NCBI GenBank assembly: GCA_030849065.1
Contig: JASAON010001542.1
Span: 1-50,449 of the forward strand
Reading direction: 5' to 3'
DNA from: Jaenimonas drosophilae
Taxonomy: Eukaryota; Euglenozoa; Kinetoplastea; Trypanosomatida; Trypanosomatidae
Length of the DNA: 50,449 nucleotides
Shown: piece by piece, positions 9,574-18,295 of the stretch
Position numbering within the stretch: the stretch's first letter is position 1
How the letters are laid out: every line of letters starts with the position of its first letter
Notes under the pieces: model-generated
What the model saw: only the letters and a program-made list of their open reading frames with translations
Database searches by the model: none
Told to the model about the DNA's origin: nothing
Position numbers and translations under genes: made by a program

Positions 9574-12500
9574 CTACGTCATTTCATTGGGCTCCACATG
9601 AACCTTGATGATCACCTCTGAGTGGATGAAGCCCTCTCGGGCACGGTGGCTTGTCTTCATGAGATCCGTATGCAGCGCCTGCTTCTCGTCAAAGCTGTAG
9701 TGGCTAACGAAGTGTGGCGCACGGAGCTTTACTGGGAATGATGGGAGTGGCCGTCGATCCACCACCGTGGCTGTCGCTGAGGTCGCCGCCGACGACGTTG
9801 TGGAGGTCTCAGGAGAGTTCGAGGCCAGCATTGCTGTTGTCATGGTTGCCATGCCGTGCTTCTGCAGCTCCTCCAGCACAATGGCAAACTTAGCTGTAGC
9901 CTCCTCTTTGGAGCCCACGCGCTTGAGAATTGCTTGCTTGTACGGGACCTCAATGAGAGGGTTGTGAGGAATGGTCATGGGGATGTACTGCAGGGATGAG
10001 GAGAGGAGCGCGTTGGAGGGGGCGGGGCTGGCTGGTGGGTGGGGTGTGTGTGCAGGCCGATGCTCTGCCGCGGTGTTGCTAGGTGCAGGTACTGGAGCGG
10101 CTGTCGCAGCCTCTGCTCCGCTACCAGCAGCAACAGCTTCTGCTGCTTCAGCGGCGGCAAGATGCTCTCGGGCAAACATTGCTAGTGACACGCGGAGGTG
10201 TTGGACTAAGTCAGGTACCTCCTGGCTTGCACCGTGTGGAGCACAAACCAAGGCCACACAGCAGGCGAAGGTTGTGAAGCTAAGCATCAAGCTCCCCGAC
10301 CCACCCTGCTGCACCTCCACCTCCTCTCCACTCTCCCTCCTTGTCTCAATGAAGGAGGCAACCGCTGTCGCGCAGGCAGAAGCATCGCGGACGAGACGCA
10401 GTTGCAAGCAAATCTCTGCAAACTGAGCCGATGTGATGGTCGGCTCCGGCGGCGGACATGGTGAGGTGCAGCTTGTGGTGGAGGAGAATCCTACAGGTAG
10501 CGGACTCATGGGACTCGCTGGGGAATTGACCTCCGCCAGGCTGGAGAAGAGTCCGCGGAGGCCATTCACCACGGCCAGCGGCACCACCTCGAAGACTTCG
10601 GTCGCAGCCAGAATGAGAGGCTGGCGGCAGTAGACCTCTTCTGTCCGTTCGGCATGGCGCAGGCTTGCCATCACGCGGCGAATAGGGGTGAAGACAAAGC
10701 GGTAGGCCCGGTCACGTGGGATGGGTGACTCCATGTCGGGCACCGCAAAGGTGACGACACAGCGGAACTGTGACAAATCACGTAGTGCAGTAGGGAGCTC
10801 CACCTCCACGTAGTTGGGTGCATGAGGAATGCACCGAGCTTGGAGGTCGTTCACGTAGACTCGGCACGTCCGCTCACCATAGATGAGTGACTCACTCGCG
10901 GCCCGCTCCTTCCTCTCGAAGTCCGCTGTGAAGAGGGTTGCAGCCTGGCGAGCGACACGCAGCGCCGAGGGTCGAGGGGGGCGTACCTCCGGCTGCGGGG
11001 TCTCCACCACCTGGGACCCACCCGCCTCTGGCGACAGTAACTCCAAGGCTGTGGTTCCCTCCGTTGCCGTCATAGTCACGGTTACCGTCGTCATCTCTGC
11101 TGGAGCCACCTCCTTGGGTGCCTTGGAGACCTCCGAGCTTGTTTCGCTTGAAGAGGCCGAGAGGCTGGAGCGCCTGGGCTTCTCCTCCGCTGCTTCTTTT
11201 GCCTTTCGCAGTTTTGCCGGTTGCAGCCACCGCCGTGGTCGCACCACCTTCACGTTTCGCATGTTGGACACCCCAACCTTGCCATTGCCAATGAGCTTGC
11301 TAATAGGCGTGTTGTCTGGAGGTGCCGGCGAGTCCCCGTTCTCCACCTTCAGCGGCGCTTCACCGTCAATACCCTCTGCATTCCCGGCGTCTGTGGTCGC
11401 CGATTGTGCCGCCCTGGGAGGATCCACGCTGTCGCCATCAACTTCCTCCTCAGACTCCTCCTCTTCTTCCACAGCCTCCCCGAGCGTGCCAGGGTCAATC
11501 TTCACCAGCACGTTCAGACCCCCAACAAGGAAGGAGCTAAGGTGGTCAATTGGGAGGCGTGCTGGGTGGAGGTAGCTTACCACCGGCTTCACGTAGGCAC
11601 GGTCATCAGGATCAATGAAGCATGGATCCTCTGTCATGGAGACATTTGCCGCTGCACGGCAGTAGTAATCCTCAAACACAGACCAGATCTTGGATGTGAT
11701 TGAGCGATGATGAGGGAAGCTGTGCTCGTCGGCGTATACGACCACAGATAGAAGCAGCATCGCATCCACGAAGCCGTCAAGACCAATGGCAAAGGCAGTC
11801 TCGGACGAGTTGGCCTCGCTGGTGCAACTCAGCAACTCACGAATGTCGGCAAATCCACCACGCTCAAATATCACGGCGGAGGTGGCTCGCTGCATCGTTG
11901 AGAAGTGGGGGAACACGTCATCGACAAAGCGAAGGAAGCCATCCCGTGACAGAAGTCCGTCGGATGCGTAGGTCTTGAAGAGAGGCACAATCACACTCTC
12001 CTCAAGGCCACCCACAACCTGGGTGACGACCATGTTGGTGTGGTTGGTCCAGTCATTCTTGCAGGGGTCCAGGGCGATGCGAGACTGCGGATGGACGATG
12101 TTCTGAGCAATATACTGCTTGAGATAGATTTTGGCGGTGTAGGCAACACTCTCCTCAAGATGAGTGCGGTCCTCTGCAGAGAGCTTGATGGCCCGACGGA
12201 GTTTCAGCCACTCCTCGTCGTGAAGGACGCGGCACTGATGAGACTGGAAGCATCGAACACTAAGAACGTTCATGATGTCGGTGAAGCCCTCAAAGCCCAC
12301 AGCACCCTTGTCATAGGCTGCTGATCGTCGTGCTTGGTAACTTTCCCGGCGTGGGCATGGAATCGGGGTACCGGGCTGGACTAATGGGGTCTCAGAGGGA
12401 AGAGACACTGCACCTCCACTTGAGAAACTGTGATTGAAGGGGCTACCCGGGTCTTCTAGCTGTTGAGTAGAACATGGGGCGCAGTGCTTCCGCCAGAGAT

Positions 12501-12702
12501 CGTCCACTACAGAGAGGTAAATTCCCGTTTCGGGACCCATCAGGCCAGCGGACTCTACGAAGCGCAGCAGTCCGCTGTAGGTAATGCGCTGCAGGCGGAG
12601 TGACTCGCCATGACTGAGGGCGATATCGAACAACAGCCGCCACGAAGTCTCCACGGCTGGAATGGGGCGTGCTGCGGGAGCAGACATGACACCACAACAC
12701 AC
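9574..12702 (-). CDS. Large protein with repeated EF-hand-like segments, function unknown
   Basis: 1042 aa, not recognised. Three regions share a pattern of a short helical box and then a hydrophobic box about 60-100 residues later: ITYSGLLRFVE with VGFEGFTDIMNVLSV (N-terminal), LLSRDGFLRFVDDVF with IGLDGFVDAMLLLSV (about 255-340), and TSAQFAEICLQL with LSFTTFACCVALV (C-terminal third). This resembles degenerate EF-hand or p25-alpha/TPPP-like repeats, but no full calcium loop is visible. The middle is acidic (EEEEESEEEVDGD) and then a basic Ser/Thr-rich linker; Ala/Pro-rich stretches occur near 860-900. The start could be M1 or M6 (MSAPAARP). No signal peptide or membrane segment is seen. A regulatory or scaffold role is only a guess. 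Confidence 0.75.
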   Translation of the reverse strand: MCCGVMSAPAARPIPAVETSWRLLFDIALSHGESLRLQRITYSGLLRFVESAGLMGPETGIYLSVVDDLWRKHCAPCSTQQLEDPGSPFNHSFSSGGAVSLPSETPLVQPGTPIPCPRRESYQARRSAAYDKGAVGFEGFTDIMNVLSVRCFQSHQCRVLHDEEWLKLRRAIKLSAEDRTHLEESVAYTAKIYLKQYIAQNIVHPQSRIALDPCKNDWTNHTNMVVTQVVGGLEESVIVPLFKTYASDGLLSRDGFLRFVDDVFPHFSTMQRATSAVIFERGGFADIRELLSCTSEANSSETAFAIGLDGFVDAMLLLSVVVYADEHSFPHHRSITSKIWSVFEDYYCRAAANVSMTEDPCFIDPDDRAYVKPVVSYLHPARLPIDHLSSFLVGGLNVLVKIDPGTLGEAVEEEEESEEEVDGDSVDPPRAAQSATTDAGNAEGIDGEAPLKVENGDSPAPPDNTPISKLIGNGKVGVSNMRNVKVVRPRRWLQPAKLRKAKEAAEEKPRRSSLSASSSETSSEVSKAPKEVAPAEMTTVTVTMTATEGTTALELLSPEAGGSQVVETPQPEVRPPRPSALRVARQAATLFTADFERKERAASESLIYGERTCRVYVNDLQARCIPHAPNYVEVELPTALRDLSQFRCVVTFAVPDMESPIPRDRAYRFVFTPIRRVMASLRHAERTEEVYCRQPLILAATEVFEVVPLAVVNGLRGLFSSLAEVNSPASPMSPLPVGFSSTTSCTSPCPPPEPTITSAQFAEICLQLRLVRDASACATAVASFIETRRESGEEVEVQQGGSGSLMLSFTTFACCVALVCAPHGASQEVPDLVQHLRVSLAMFAREHLAAAEAAEAVAAGSGAEAATAAPVPAPSNTAAEHRPAHTPHPPASPAPSNALLSSSLQYIPMTIPHNPLIEVPYKQAILKRVGSKEEATAKFAIVLEELQKHGMATMTTAMLASNSPETSTTSSAATSATATVVDRRPLPSFPVKLRAPHFVSHYSFDEKQALHTDLMKTSHRAREGFIHSEVIIKVHVEPNEMT

Positions 12703-12972
12703 TACTCACAGCCACCCGCCCGGGAAGTAGCTAGGAATTGAGTCGGAGCGACAGTTCGGCTCGTCCCTACTCTAACCGAGAGACAAGAGAAACCAATCGA
12801 AGCAGTGAAAAAATGATGCAAGTAATCACAGCAATGGCAGCATTGACGGAAGGCATCCGGTCATGAAGAACAATGGAATTAACGTAGCTCCAAGGTGGAG
12901 GTTGTTGTTGTGGGACACCAGCATTCACGTCCACATTCCCTCGTTGACGAAGCAATGAGCTCTTCCACAGGT

Positions 12973-15120
12973 CTACGCCCATCGGGAAAGAGCCATGTTT
13001 TGAAGGCCATCTTCATCCTCCATAGCTGTTGGTTGAGGGGGTGGTGGACGTGCGTTGGGTGATGGCGACGTCGCGAGGCGCATACCTCCGGGAGGAAGAC
13101 GTGACGGGGACGCCGTCGCTGGCTGAGGAGCAGCTGGGGTCGAGCCATGGGGAAGTAGGCCCATCGGTCGTTGCTGCCCCTGCAACGCGGTGCGGGGTTG
13201 CGGCACTTGTGGTGCCCCAGGAGCCCCAGCCCCGCCTGTGGGGAGCCTGTTTGGAGGGGGAAGTGCAGATGGCGGAAAGCTCGGGGGTGACCCCTGAGGA
13301 CGGGGCCCTGCCAGTGGCTGACCTGGCACGGCGGCACGCTGAGTCAGGGCAGTCGGTGGGTTGAACTCCGATGATCGCGAGGGCTCCACACGCGCTGGCG
13401 ATGGTGACAGCCTCTCCTTGTTTCCAACATCCGTCCCCGCTGCGCCATCTCCACCTTGACGCAGCCACAGGATTACACGAAGAAGGGCTGCGGCAGCGGT
13501 GATGAGACCACCAATAGCTACATCCCACATGGTTGCCTTGGGCACTACAGCACTCTCACGCGCAGAGGCTTCCCCAGAGCTTGGCTGCTCTGCTAACACT
13601 GGGCAGGTCTCACAAGCGGACATGGCGCGCCGTGTACGCACTTCAGACAACACCTCCATCGAACTTTTTCCATCCGGAGCAGTTGTCAGTGCTCCCAGAA
13701 AACCTTCGAGAAGGGAGTTGGTGCCAGCAGCCTCAAGAGCAACAGATCGAACCATCGACTGCTGTTCCTGGGACAGTCGTCTCCAGTGAAGGGCCATGAC
13801 CTCCACTGCTGCAGCTTCCACACTCTGGGCAGCTTCCAGAAGCGGCATTACCTTCTCCGTCAGCTGCAGCCGGGACATAGCCCCCTCAGTCCTTCCGCCA
13901 ATCACCTCTACCACCGTCGAGACTAACGCGTTCACCCTCGACTCAAAGCTAGTCAGCGACTCTAGCTCAGCGGCATCCTTTGCGCGCTCTAGTTCCTCCT
14001 GAAGTCGTCGTCGCTCCTCCTCAAGCAACAGACGCTGACGTTCGGACTCTGCCCTCTCCGCTTCCACGCGTAGTCGCTCCATTTCCCGCTGCTCGTCCTC
14101 GCGGCGCCGACGCTCTTCCTCCAAACGCTGTCGCTCCGCCTCGGCCTTCTCTGCTTCAACCCGAAGACGCTCAGCTTCTTGGCGCTCAGCCTCGATTCGC
14201 TGGCGCTCCTCCTCCAGTCGCTTCTCCTCTGCTTTACGTTTCCGTTCAGCCCGGAGACGTCGTCGGCGCTCCTCCTTCTGCTTATCGCTCATCGCCCCAA
14301 GCAGCTCCCTGGAAAATGGATCTAGTGTCTGTTCTTCCTTCCCGTGCATACGATCCTCCTCTCGCTCCGCTGCACGTCTTTGCTCTGCTTCCTTCCTCTC
14401 AGCCACCACGCGCTGGCGCTCAGTTTCCACCTTCTCAGCTTCGAACCGTTGGCGTTCAGCTTCTAGCTTCTCAGCTTCTTGACGTCGGCGCTCAGCTTCC
14501 TGCTTTTCAGATTCCTCGCGCTGACGATCAGCTGCTGCCATCTCGGCCTGCAGACGCGCAATTTCAGCCTCGACGCGCTTCCGCTCCGCCTCAAGCTTCT
14601 CAGCCTCCGCTCTCTCCGCTTCCAAGCGTTTGCGTTCAGCTTCAGCCTTCTCTGCCTCTTGGCGCGCAGCTTCAGCCTCGACGCGCTTCCGCTCCGCCTC
14701 AAGCTTCTCAGCCTCCGCTCTCTCCGCTTCCAAGCGTTTGCGTTCAGCTTCCTTCTGTTCAGCCTCTTGGCGTTGGCGCTCCTCCTCCTTCAGCCGCGCA
14801 ACCTCCAATTGGGCTTCTGCCTCCGCTTTGGTCTTGTCTTCTTCTGGGTTACCTGGCCCTTCGGGCGTGACCACTGGGGCTTCTACTGATTGCTGCTGGA
14901 AGGTTTCAATCGTTTTACGAAGTGCTTCGAGTTGGCGCTTGAGCTCCTCAACCTCCCCAGCCCCTACAGTGGGCGCCGCGGGCACCTCCTCGGCGATGGC
15001 TGCGGTGAGGAAGCATGCCGCTAAGCACAGCAGCATGAGAAGCAAACAAGCTGAATATGACGGAGACCGGGGCGACCTGCGCCTCATGAAATCGGCCATC
15101 CTCCTGTTGAAGTAATACAA
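12973..15120 (-). CDS. Signal-peptide, coiled-coil, single-pass membrane protein with proline-rich tail
   Basis: 715 aa, not recognised. It has a basic N-terminus followed by a hydrophobic signal-like segment (CLLLMLLCLAACFLTAAIA, about 25-43). A long charged coiled coil follows to about residue 390, dominated by repeats of the type RLEAERAEAEKLEAERKRVEAE. Next come a globular Ala/Glu-rich region, a membrane segment at about 529-551 (VAIGGLITAAAALLRVILWL), and a Pro/Gly/Gln-rich C-terminal tail. The topology suggests a type I membrane protein with the coil in the lumen or outside and a disordered cytosolic tail. The coiled coil contains a near-perfect DNA duplication (14577-14646 against 14689-14758). 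M8 (MADFMRRR) is an equally plausible start. PEX14-like architecture was considered but the signal peptide argues against it. Confidence 0.78.
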   Translation of the reverse strand: MYYFNRRMADFMRRRSPRSPSYSACLLLMLLCLAACFLTAAIAEEVPAAPTVGAGEVEELKRQLEALRKTIETFQQQSVEAPVVTPEGPGNPEEDKTKAEAEAQLEVARLKEEERQRQEAEQKEAERKRLEAERAEAEKLEAERKRVEAEAARQEAEKAEAERKRLEAERAEAEKLEAERKRVEAEIARLQAEMAAADRQREESEKQEAERRRQEAEKLEAERQRFEAEKVETERQRVVAERKEAEQRRAAEREEDRMHGKEEQTLDPFSRELLGAMSDKQKEERRRRLRAERKRKAEEKRLEEERQRIEAERQEAERLRVEAEKAEAERQRLEEERRRREDEQREMERLRVEAERAESERQRLLLEEERRRLQEELERAKDAAELESLTSFESRVNALVSTVVEVIGGRTEGAMSRLQLTEKVMPLLEAAQSVEAAAVEVMALHWRRLSQEQQSMVRSVALEAAGTNSLLEGFLGALTTAPDGKSSMEVLSEVRTRRAMSACETCPVLAEQPSSGEASARESAVVPKATMWDVAIGGLITAAAALLRVILWLRQGGDGAAGTDVGNKERLSPSPARVEPSRSSEFNPPTALTQRAAVPGQPLAGPRPQGSPPSFPPSALPPPNRLPTGGAGAPGAPQVPQPRTALQGQQRPMGLLPHGSTPAAPQPATASPSRLPPGGMRLATSPSPNARPPPPQPTAMEDEDGLQNMALSRWA
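14577..14758 (-). repeat. Internal coding repeat in the coiled-coil gene
   Basis: Two copies of about 70 bp, offset by 112 bp, encode nearly the same charged heptad-like block (EAERKRLEAERAEAEKLEAE). It looks like a recent in-frame duplication within a coiled coil and may vary in copy number between strains. Confidence 0.75.
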
Positions 15121-15394
15121 TACAGCGGCAGGATAATGTATTCTAAGGGGGCCACAACTCTCATAAAGATGAGATGATCCCCCAATCTAGGCAGCTATTT
15201 GCGGAGAAACACAAAAATGAAACATTTGAGGAGACAGCTTTGTGCGAAGATGAACCGTCTCCACAGAACAGCTCCATAGAACAGATAAACTTGTGCGCTT
15301 TACAATTGTGATTACTCGAACGGCCGCCCAGGCGACATGAAAGAGGCAAGGGCACATACGCGAGTGAAGCAGCGACTTCAGCGTGCGTCCTGTG

Positions 15395-16615
15395 CTAGAT
15401 CTCCTCCTCTACCACCACGTGCTCTGCCACATACGACGACCCGTCATAGCAGTGGCGACTGCAGGTAAAGACCAAGACATTGCTGAAGTGAAGCACGTTG
15501 TTGCTGGACTCTCCCTGTTGGCGAGTGAGGTAGTAAATCACCGGAGCAACGACTTGAAACTCAAACTGCCGTGGTGCGCCGCAGCAGGAGCAGGAGGGAG
15601 TGTTGATGGCAGTGAGGGAGGAGCGAAGTGGTTCCCCTCCAGGACACCACCTGACACATTGTGATGGATTCTGCTCCAGTCGCTCCAAAAACTTACGCGA
15701 GCAGCGATCTTCCGGAGTCTCGTCATCCACCTCTGCGGAAGTTGTATCCAGGGTTGCTCCATCTCCGTAGCGCTCCTGGGCCTGGGCAAGCTGTTCCTCC
15801 AGACTTCCTAATTTCTCCGCTTGCAACATTGGTTCTTCGAAGAGGGCCAGTGCTACGCCAGCGGTGAAAATCTGGCCCTTCACGCCCGGGATACGGCGTC
15901 CTGGTGGTGAGAGGGGGTACACCTCCTGTGGTACAAGATCTGAAGGGACATCCTCCGTTGAGGCCTGCGGCACAGCTGGTGCCTCAGCAGAACATGGAGA
16001 CTCAGGCTTCGTCACGGGTGCACCCCAGTTATCGTCACCGGCGTCATCTCCCCAGTTGTCAGCCTCTTCAAATAGCGGCTGCTCCGGCACGGCCGCCGCC
16101 GCCGCCTCCTTCTCCTCCTGGAGACGACGTGCCTCTTGCAGCTGCGCGCGGTAGAAGTCCTCGCTGAAATTTTGGCTGCGAACAGCGTAGCACACGCTGG
16201 GAGTGGACGAGGGTCCCGTGGCTTCCCCCGACTTGCTCCGCGAAGGCCCACCACGACCAGTGTTTCCCGTAGCACTGCAGCGCGTGCAGACCATGACGTA
16301 CACCACACGATCGAAGAGGCCCAGTGGCGCGTAGACCTGGGAGATGAGAGAAGCATGTTCAGCTGAATGGCAGCGCGGGCAGCGGAAAGCCTGGAGTGCC
16401 GGGTCGGCGGGGTCATTTCCCGCAATAGCTCGAAAGGCCACAGCGGGTCCACCAATTTTGGTCGTGAAGGGGTCCAGCACCTCATCTCCGCCACTGCCAC
16501 GGTGTGGGGTACCGAGCCAGACTGGATCAGGCATGAAGTCAGGCTGTCTAATCCCGCAAAATGGGTAACAACAAAGAGGCCAATGTGTTTGCCTCGCACC
16601 TATGTTAGGAGTCAT
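15395..16615 (-). CDS. PDCD2/TSR4-family protein
   Basis: 406 aa from the ATG at 16613-16615. The frame continues upstream to 16711 but that part looks non-conserved. The N-terminal domain shows VWLGTPHRG, DPFTTKIGGPAVAF, CPRCH and YAPLGLFDRVVYVMVCTRC, the order seen in PDCD2/PDCD2L with its Cys pairs. The acidic, Glu-rich centre is probably disordered. The C-terminal PDCD2_C domain has CSCCGAPRQFEFQVVAPVIYYL, LVFTCSRHC and a final YVAEHVVVEEE. Family members are dedicated chaperones for ribosomal protein uS5 (RPS2) and function in 40S subunit assembly. The start choice affects only a short hydrophobic extension. Confidence 0.9.
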   Translation of the reverse strand: MTPNIGARQTHWPLCCYPFCGIRQPDFMPDPVWLGTPHRGSGGDEVLDPFTTKIGGPAVAFRAIAGNDPADPALQAFRCPRCHSAEHASLISQVYAPLGLFDRVVYVMVCTRCSATGNTGRGGPSRSKSGEATGPSSTPSVCYAVRSQNFSEDFYRAQLQEARRLQEEKEAAAAAVPEQPLFEEADNWGDDAGDDNWGAPVTKPESPCSAEAPAVPQASTEDVPSDLVPQEVYPLSPPGRRIPGVKGQIFTAGVALALFEEPMLQAEKLGSLEEQLAQAQERYGDGATLDTTSAEVDDETPEDRCSRKFLERLEQNPSQCVRWCPGGEPLRSSLTAINTPSCSCCGAPRQFEFQVVAPVIYYLTRQQGESSNNVLHFSNVLVFTCSRHCYDGSSYVAEHVVVEEEI

Positions 16616-16828
16616 GGTTAACACAATTGATTGTGTTGGAGATAGAAGGAAAGCGAGCAGTTTGAATGCAATACAACATGAAAAAAGAACGAGTGCTGTG
16701 AAGAAGCTCATGCAGCCTCAGGGGACAACCTTCGCCACCACCCCGATCCAAGAAATTATCGAATGTGAGTATGTTCAGCACATGCGCGCTCCACGAGCGG
16801 AAAGGGGGAGAAAGGATTCGTGCAGTGG

Positions 16829-17500
16829 TCAAAATAGTTTCCAGAAAGGTGTGCTGATCCACTCCGATCCAAAGGCATCAGCAAGGTAGAACAGTGGATT
16901 GTGTGGGCAGAAAGCAGCTACCTTGGCAACCGTACAGTTCTTCAGGGGCAGCAGCTCAGACACGGCGGAAGTTCCGTGACCTGTAACAACCATCCCCTTA
17001 CCCTCATCCAAAACAGTTTCGTGGAAGACGGAACAGATTCGGCGCGTGCACTTGCGCCATTCGGCAAGCGACGGGTTAACCACTCCAGGGGAACGCGTGT
17101 GCGTGACGTAGCAGGTTTCATCCAGAGCAGAGCTCACTGACTCAAAGTCCTCACCAGGGCCACTTCCCCGCAGGATACCAAAGTCGAGATCTGCGTCCCA
17201 CAAAATGAGGCGACCCACGCGGTAAGAGCCAAGAAGGGTGCCATTTTGAAGCCAGTGGACTACCCCGCGTTCACGGAGCACCCGTTCCGTACACTCCAGT
17301 GCGGAGTGAAAAGCATGCTCACGATCAAAGTAGACCCGCTCGCAGAAGAGAATTGTAAGGAAGGACACAACAGCGAGGAGGGCGATAATGCCAACACGCG
17401 TCCAGATTACCCCGATGTGCGTGGGTGATTGTCCACTTGCCGCATCAACTGTGTCCTTCTTCTTGGAGGTGGAAGCAGTGGCATGGTTAGGCTTCGCCAT
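16829..17500 (-). CDS. LicD/fukutin-type nucleotidyltransferase-fold membrane protein
   Basis: 223 aa from the ATG at 17498-17500 (MAKPNHATAST). A short basic N-terminus precedes one membrane segment (about 28-50, IWTRVGIIALLAVVSFLTILF), so a type II Golgi/ER topology is likely. The domain holds HWLQNGTLLGSYRVGRLI followed by WDADLDFGIL; this is the LicD/fukutin signature (W.L..GTLLG..R, then a D.D.D metal-binding cluster). Families with this fold transfer phosphocholine (LicD, bacteria) or ribitol phosphate (fukutin, FKRP) to glycans. The protein is shorter than fukutin and may be a minimal domain. The acceptor substrate is unknown. Confidence 0.75.
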   Translation of the reverse strand: MAKPNHATASTSKKKDTVDAASGQSPTHIGVIWTRVGIIALLAVVSFLTILFCERVYFDREHAFHSALECTERVLRERGVVHWLQNGTLLGSYRVGRLILWDADLDFGILRGSGPGEDFESVSSALDETCYVTHTRSPGVVNPSLAEWRKCTRRICSVFHETVLDEGKGMVVTGHGTSAVSELLPLKNCTVAKVAAFCPHNPLFYLADAFGSEWISTPFWKLF

Positions 17501-17929
17501 AACGATAAGTGCTAACTTTGAAAAACGTACAGTCAACCCCACTACACAACTGTGAAGGAACGCAGCCGCCGACTGCGATATACCGAAAGGAGAAGGCGGG
17601 AGGATTCTATACCGGGCAAAGCCAACGAGGAAAGTCAAGCGAGGAATGGATAACGGCAGAGTGATGGTAATTTTGGCAGGCAAACAGTGTTGTGTACGCT
17701 GGTGTACCATGTGTGTTGTGCTCATAAGCAGGTTCTGCAGCCGAGTGCGTGAAGTGCGGCTAGCACAACGCGGACAACCACGCGCAGGAACAAGTCAACC
17801 TCTCCAATAGCGATGGATGAAGTTGGGGATGAAGTATACAGTAAGAAGGATGAGCGACCATGCCACTACCTCCCAGTGAATTTGATAATGGACGGGTGAA
17901 GGACAACAACATCGGCTCAGCAGATTTCG
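17501..17929. other. Spacer, nothing recognised
   Basis: 430 bases upstream of the LicD-like gene. The minus-strand frame stays open to 17725 but looks non-conserved and starts without support. I see no RNA gene or repeat. Confidence 0.45.
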
Positions 17930-18157
17930 TTACTCCTCAAAAGGAGAACGGCCTTTTGTTGCCAGCTGAAGCTGCAGCTTTCCTAGCTGGGCTATCAGTC
18001 GCTGCTCTCGTCGATGAGACGCACGCAGCTCTTGCTCCAGCATTTCGATGCGACGTCGTTGCTGGCGCAGTGTTGATGTCTCCAACTCCCCTTGTAATAC
18101 GCTATTAAGAGGCACGTACACATCCTCCACCCTCGAATTAGAGTCAGCCGCACGCAT
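17930..18157 (-). CDS. Small coiled-coil ORF (75 aa), hypothetical
   Basis: It lies in an otherwise empty space between two genes, on the coding strand, with a start and stop of its own. The C-terminal two thirds (TLRQQRRRIEMLEQELRASH onward) read as a convincing amphipathic coiled coil with regularly spaced Leu. The N-terminus is polar (MRAADSNSRVEDVYVPLNSV). No family is recognised. The spacing (139 bp from the next gene upstream) fits this cluster. It could still be chance, because it is short. Confidence 0.5.
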   Translation of the reverse strand: MRAADSNSRVEDVYVPLNSVLQGELETSTLRQQRRRIEMLEQELRASHRREQRLIAQLGKLQLQLATKGRSPFEE

Positions 18158-18295
18158 ATCAGAGGCCTATGAAAAAACGGCAGCCTAACAGTACGGAAAA
18201 GAAAATAATGTGGGCAGTGATGTCTCCAAGGCACAATGAAGAGGAAGATCGACGGCGCCCGGCTGCCGATGCGCCACCATGGCGACAATCATTCT

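Noticed and set aside
13980..14870. 296-codon plus-strand frame rich in Pro, Leu and Ala
   Set aside because: It is antisense to the coiled-coil gene; the biased codon repeats of that gene keep the opposite frame open.
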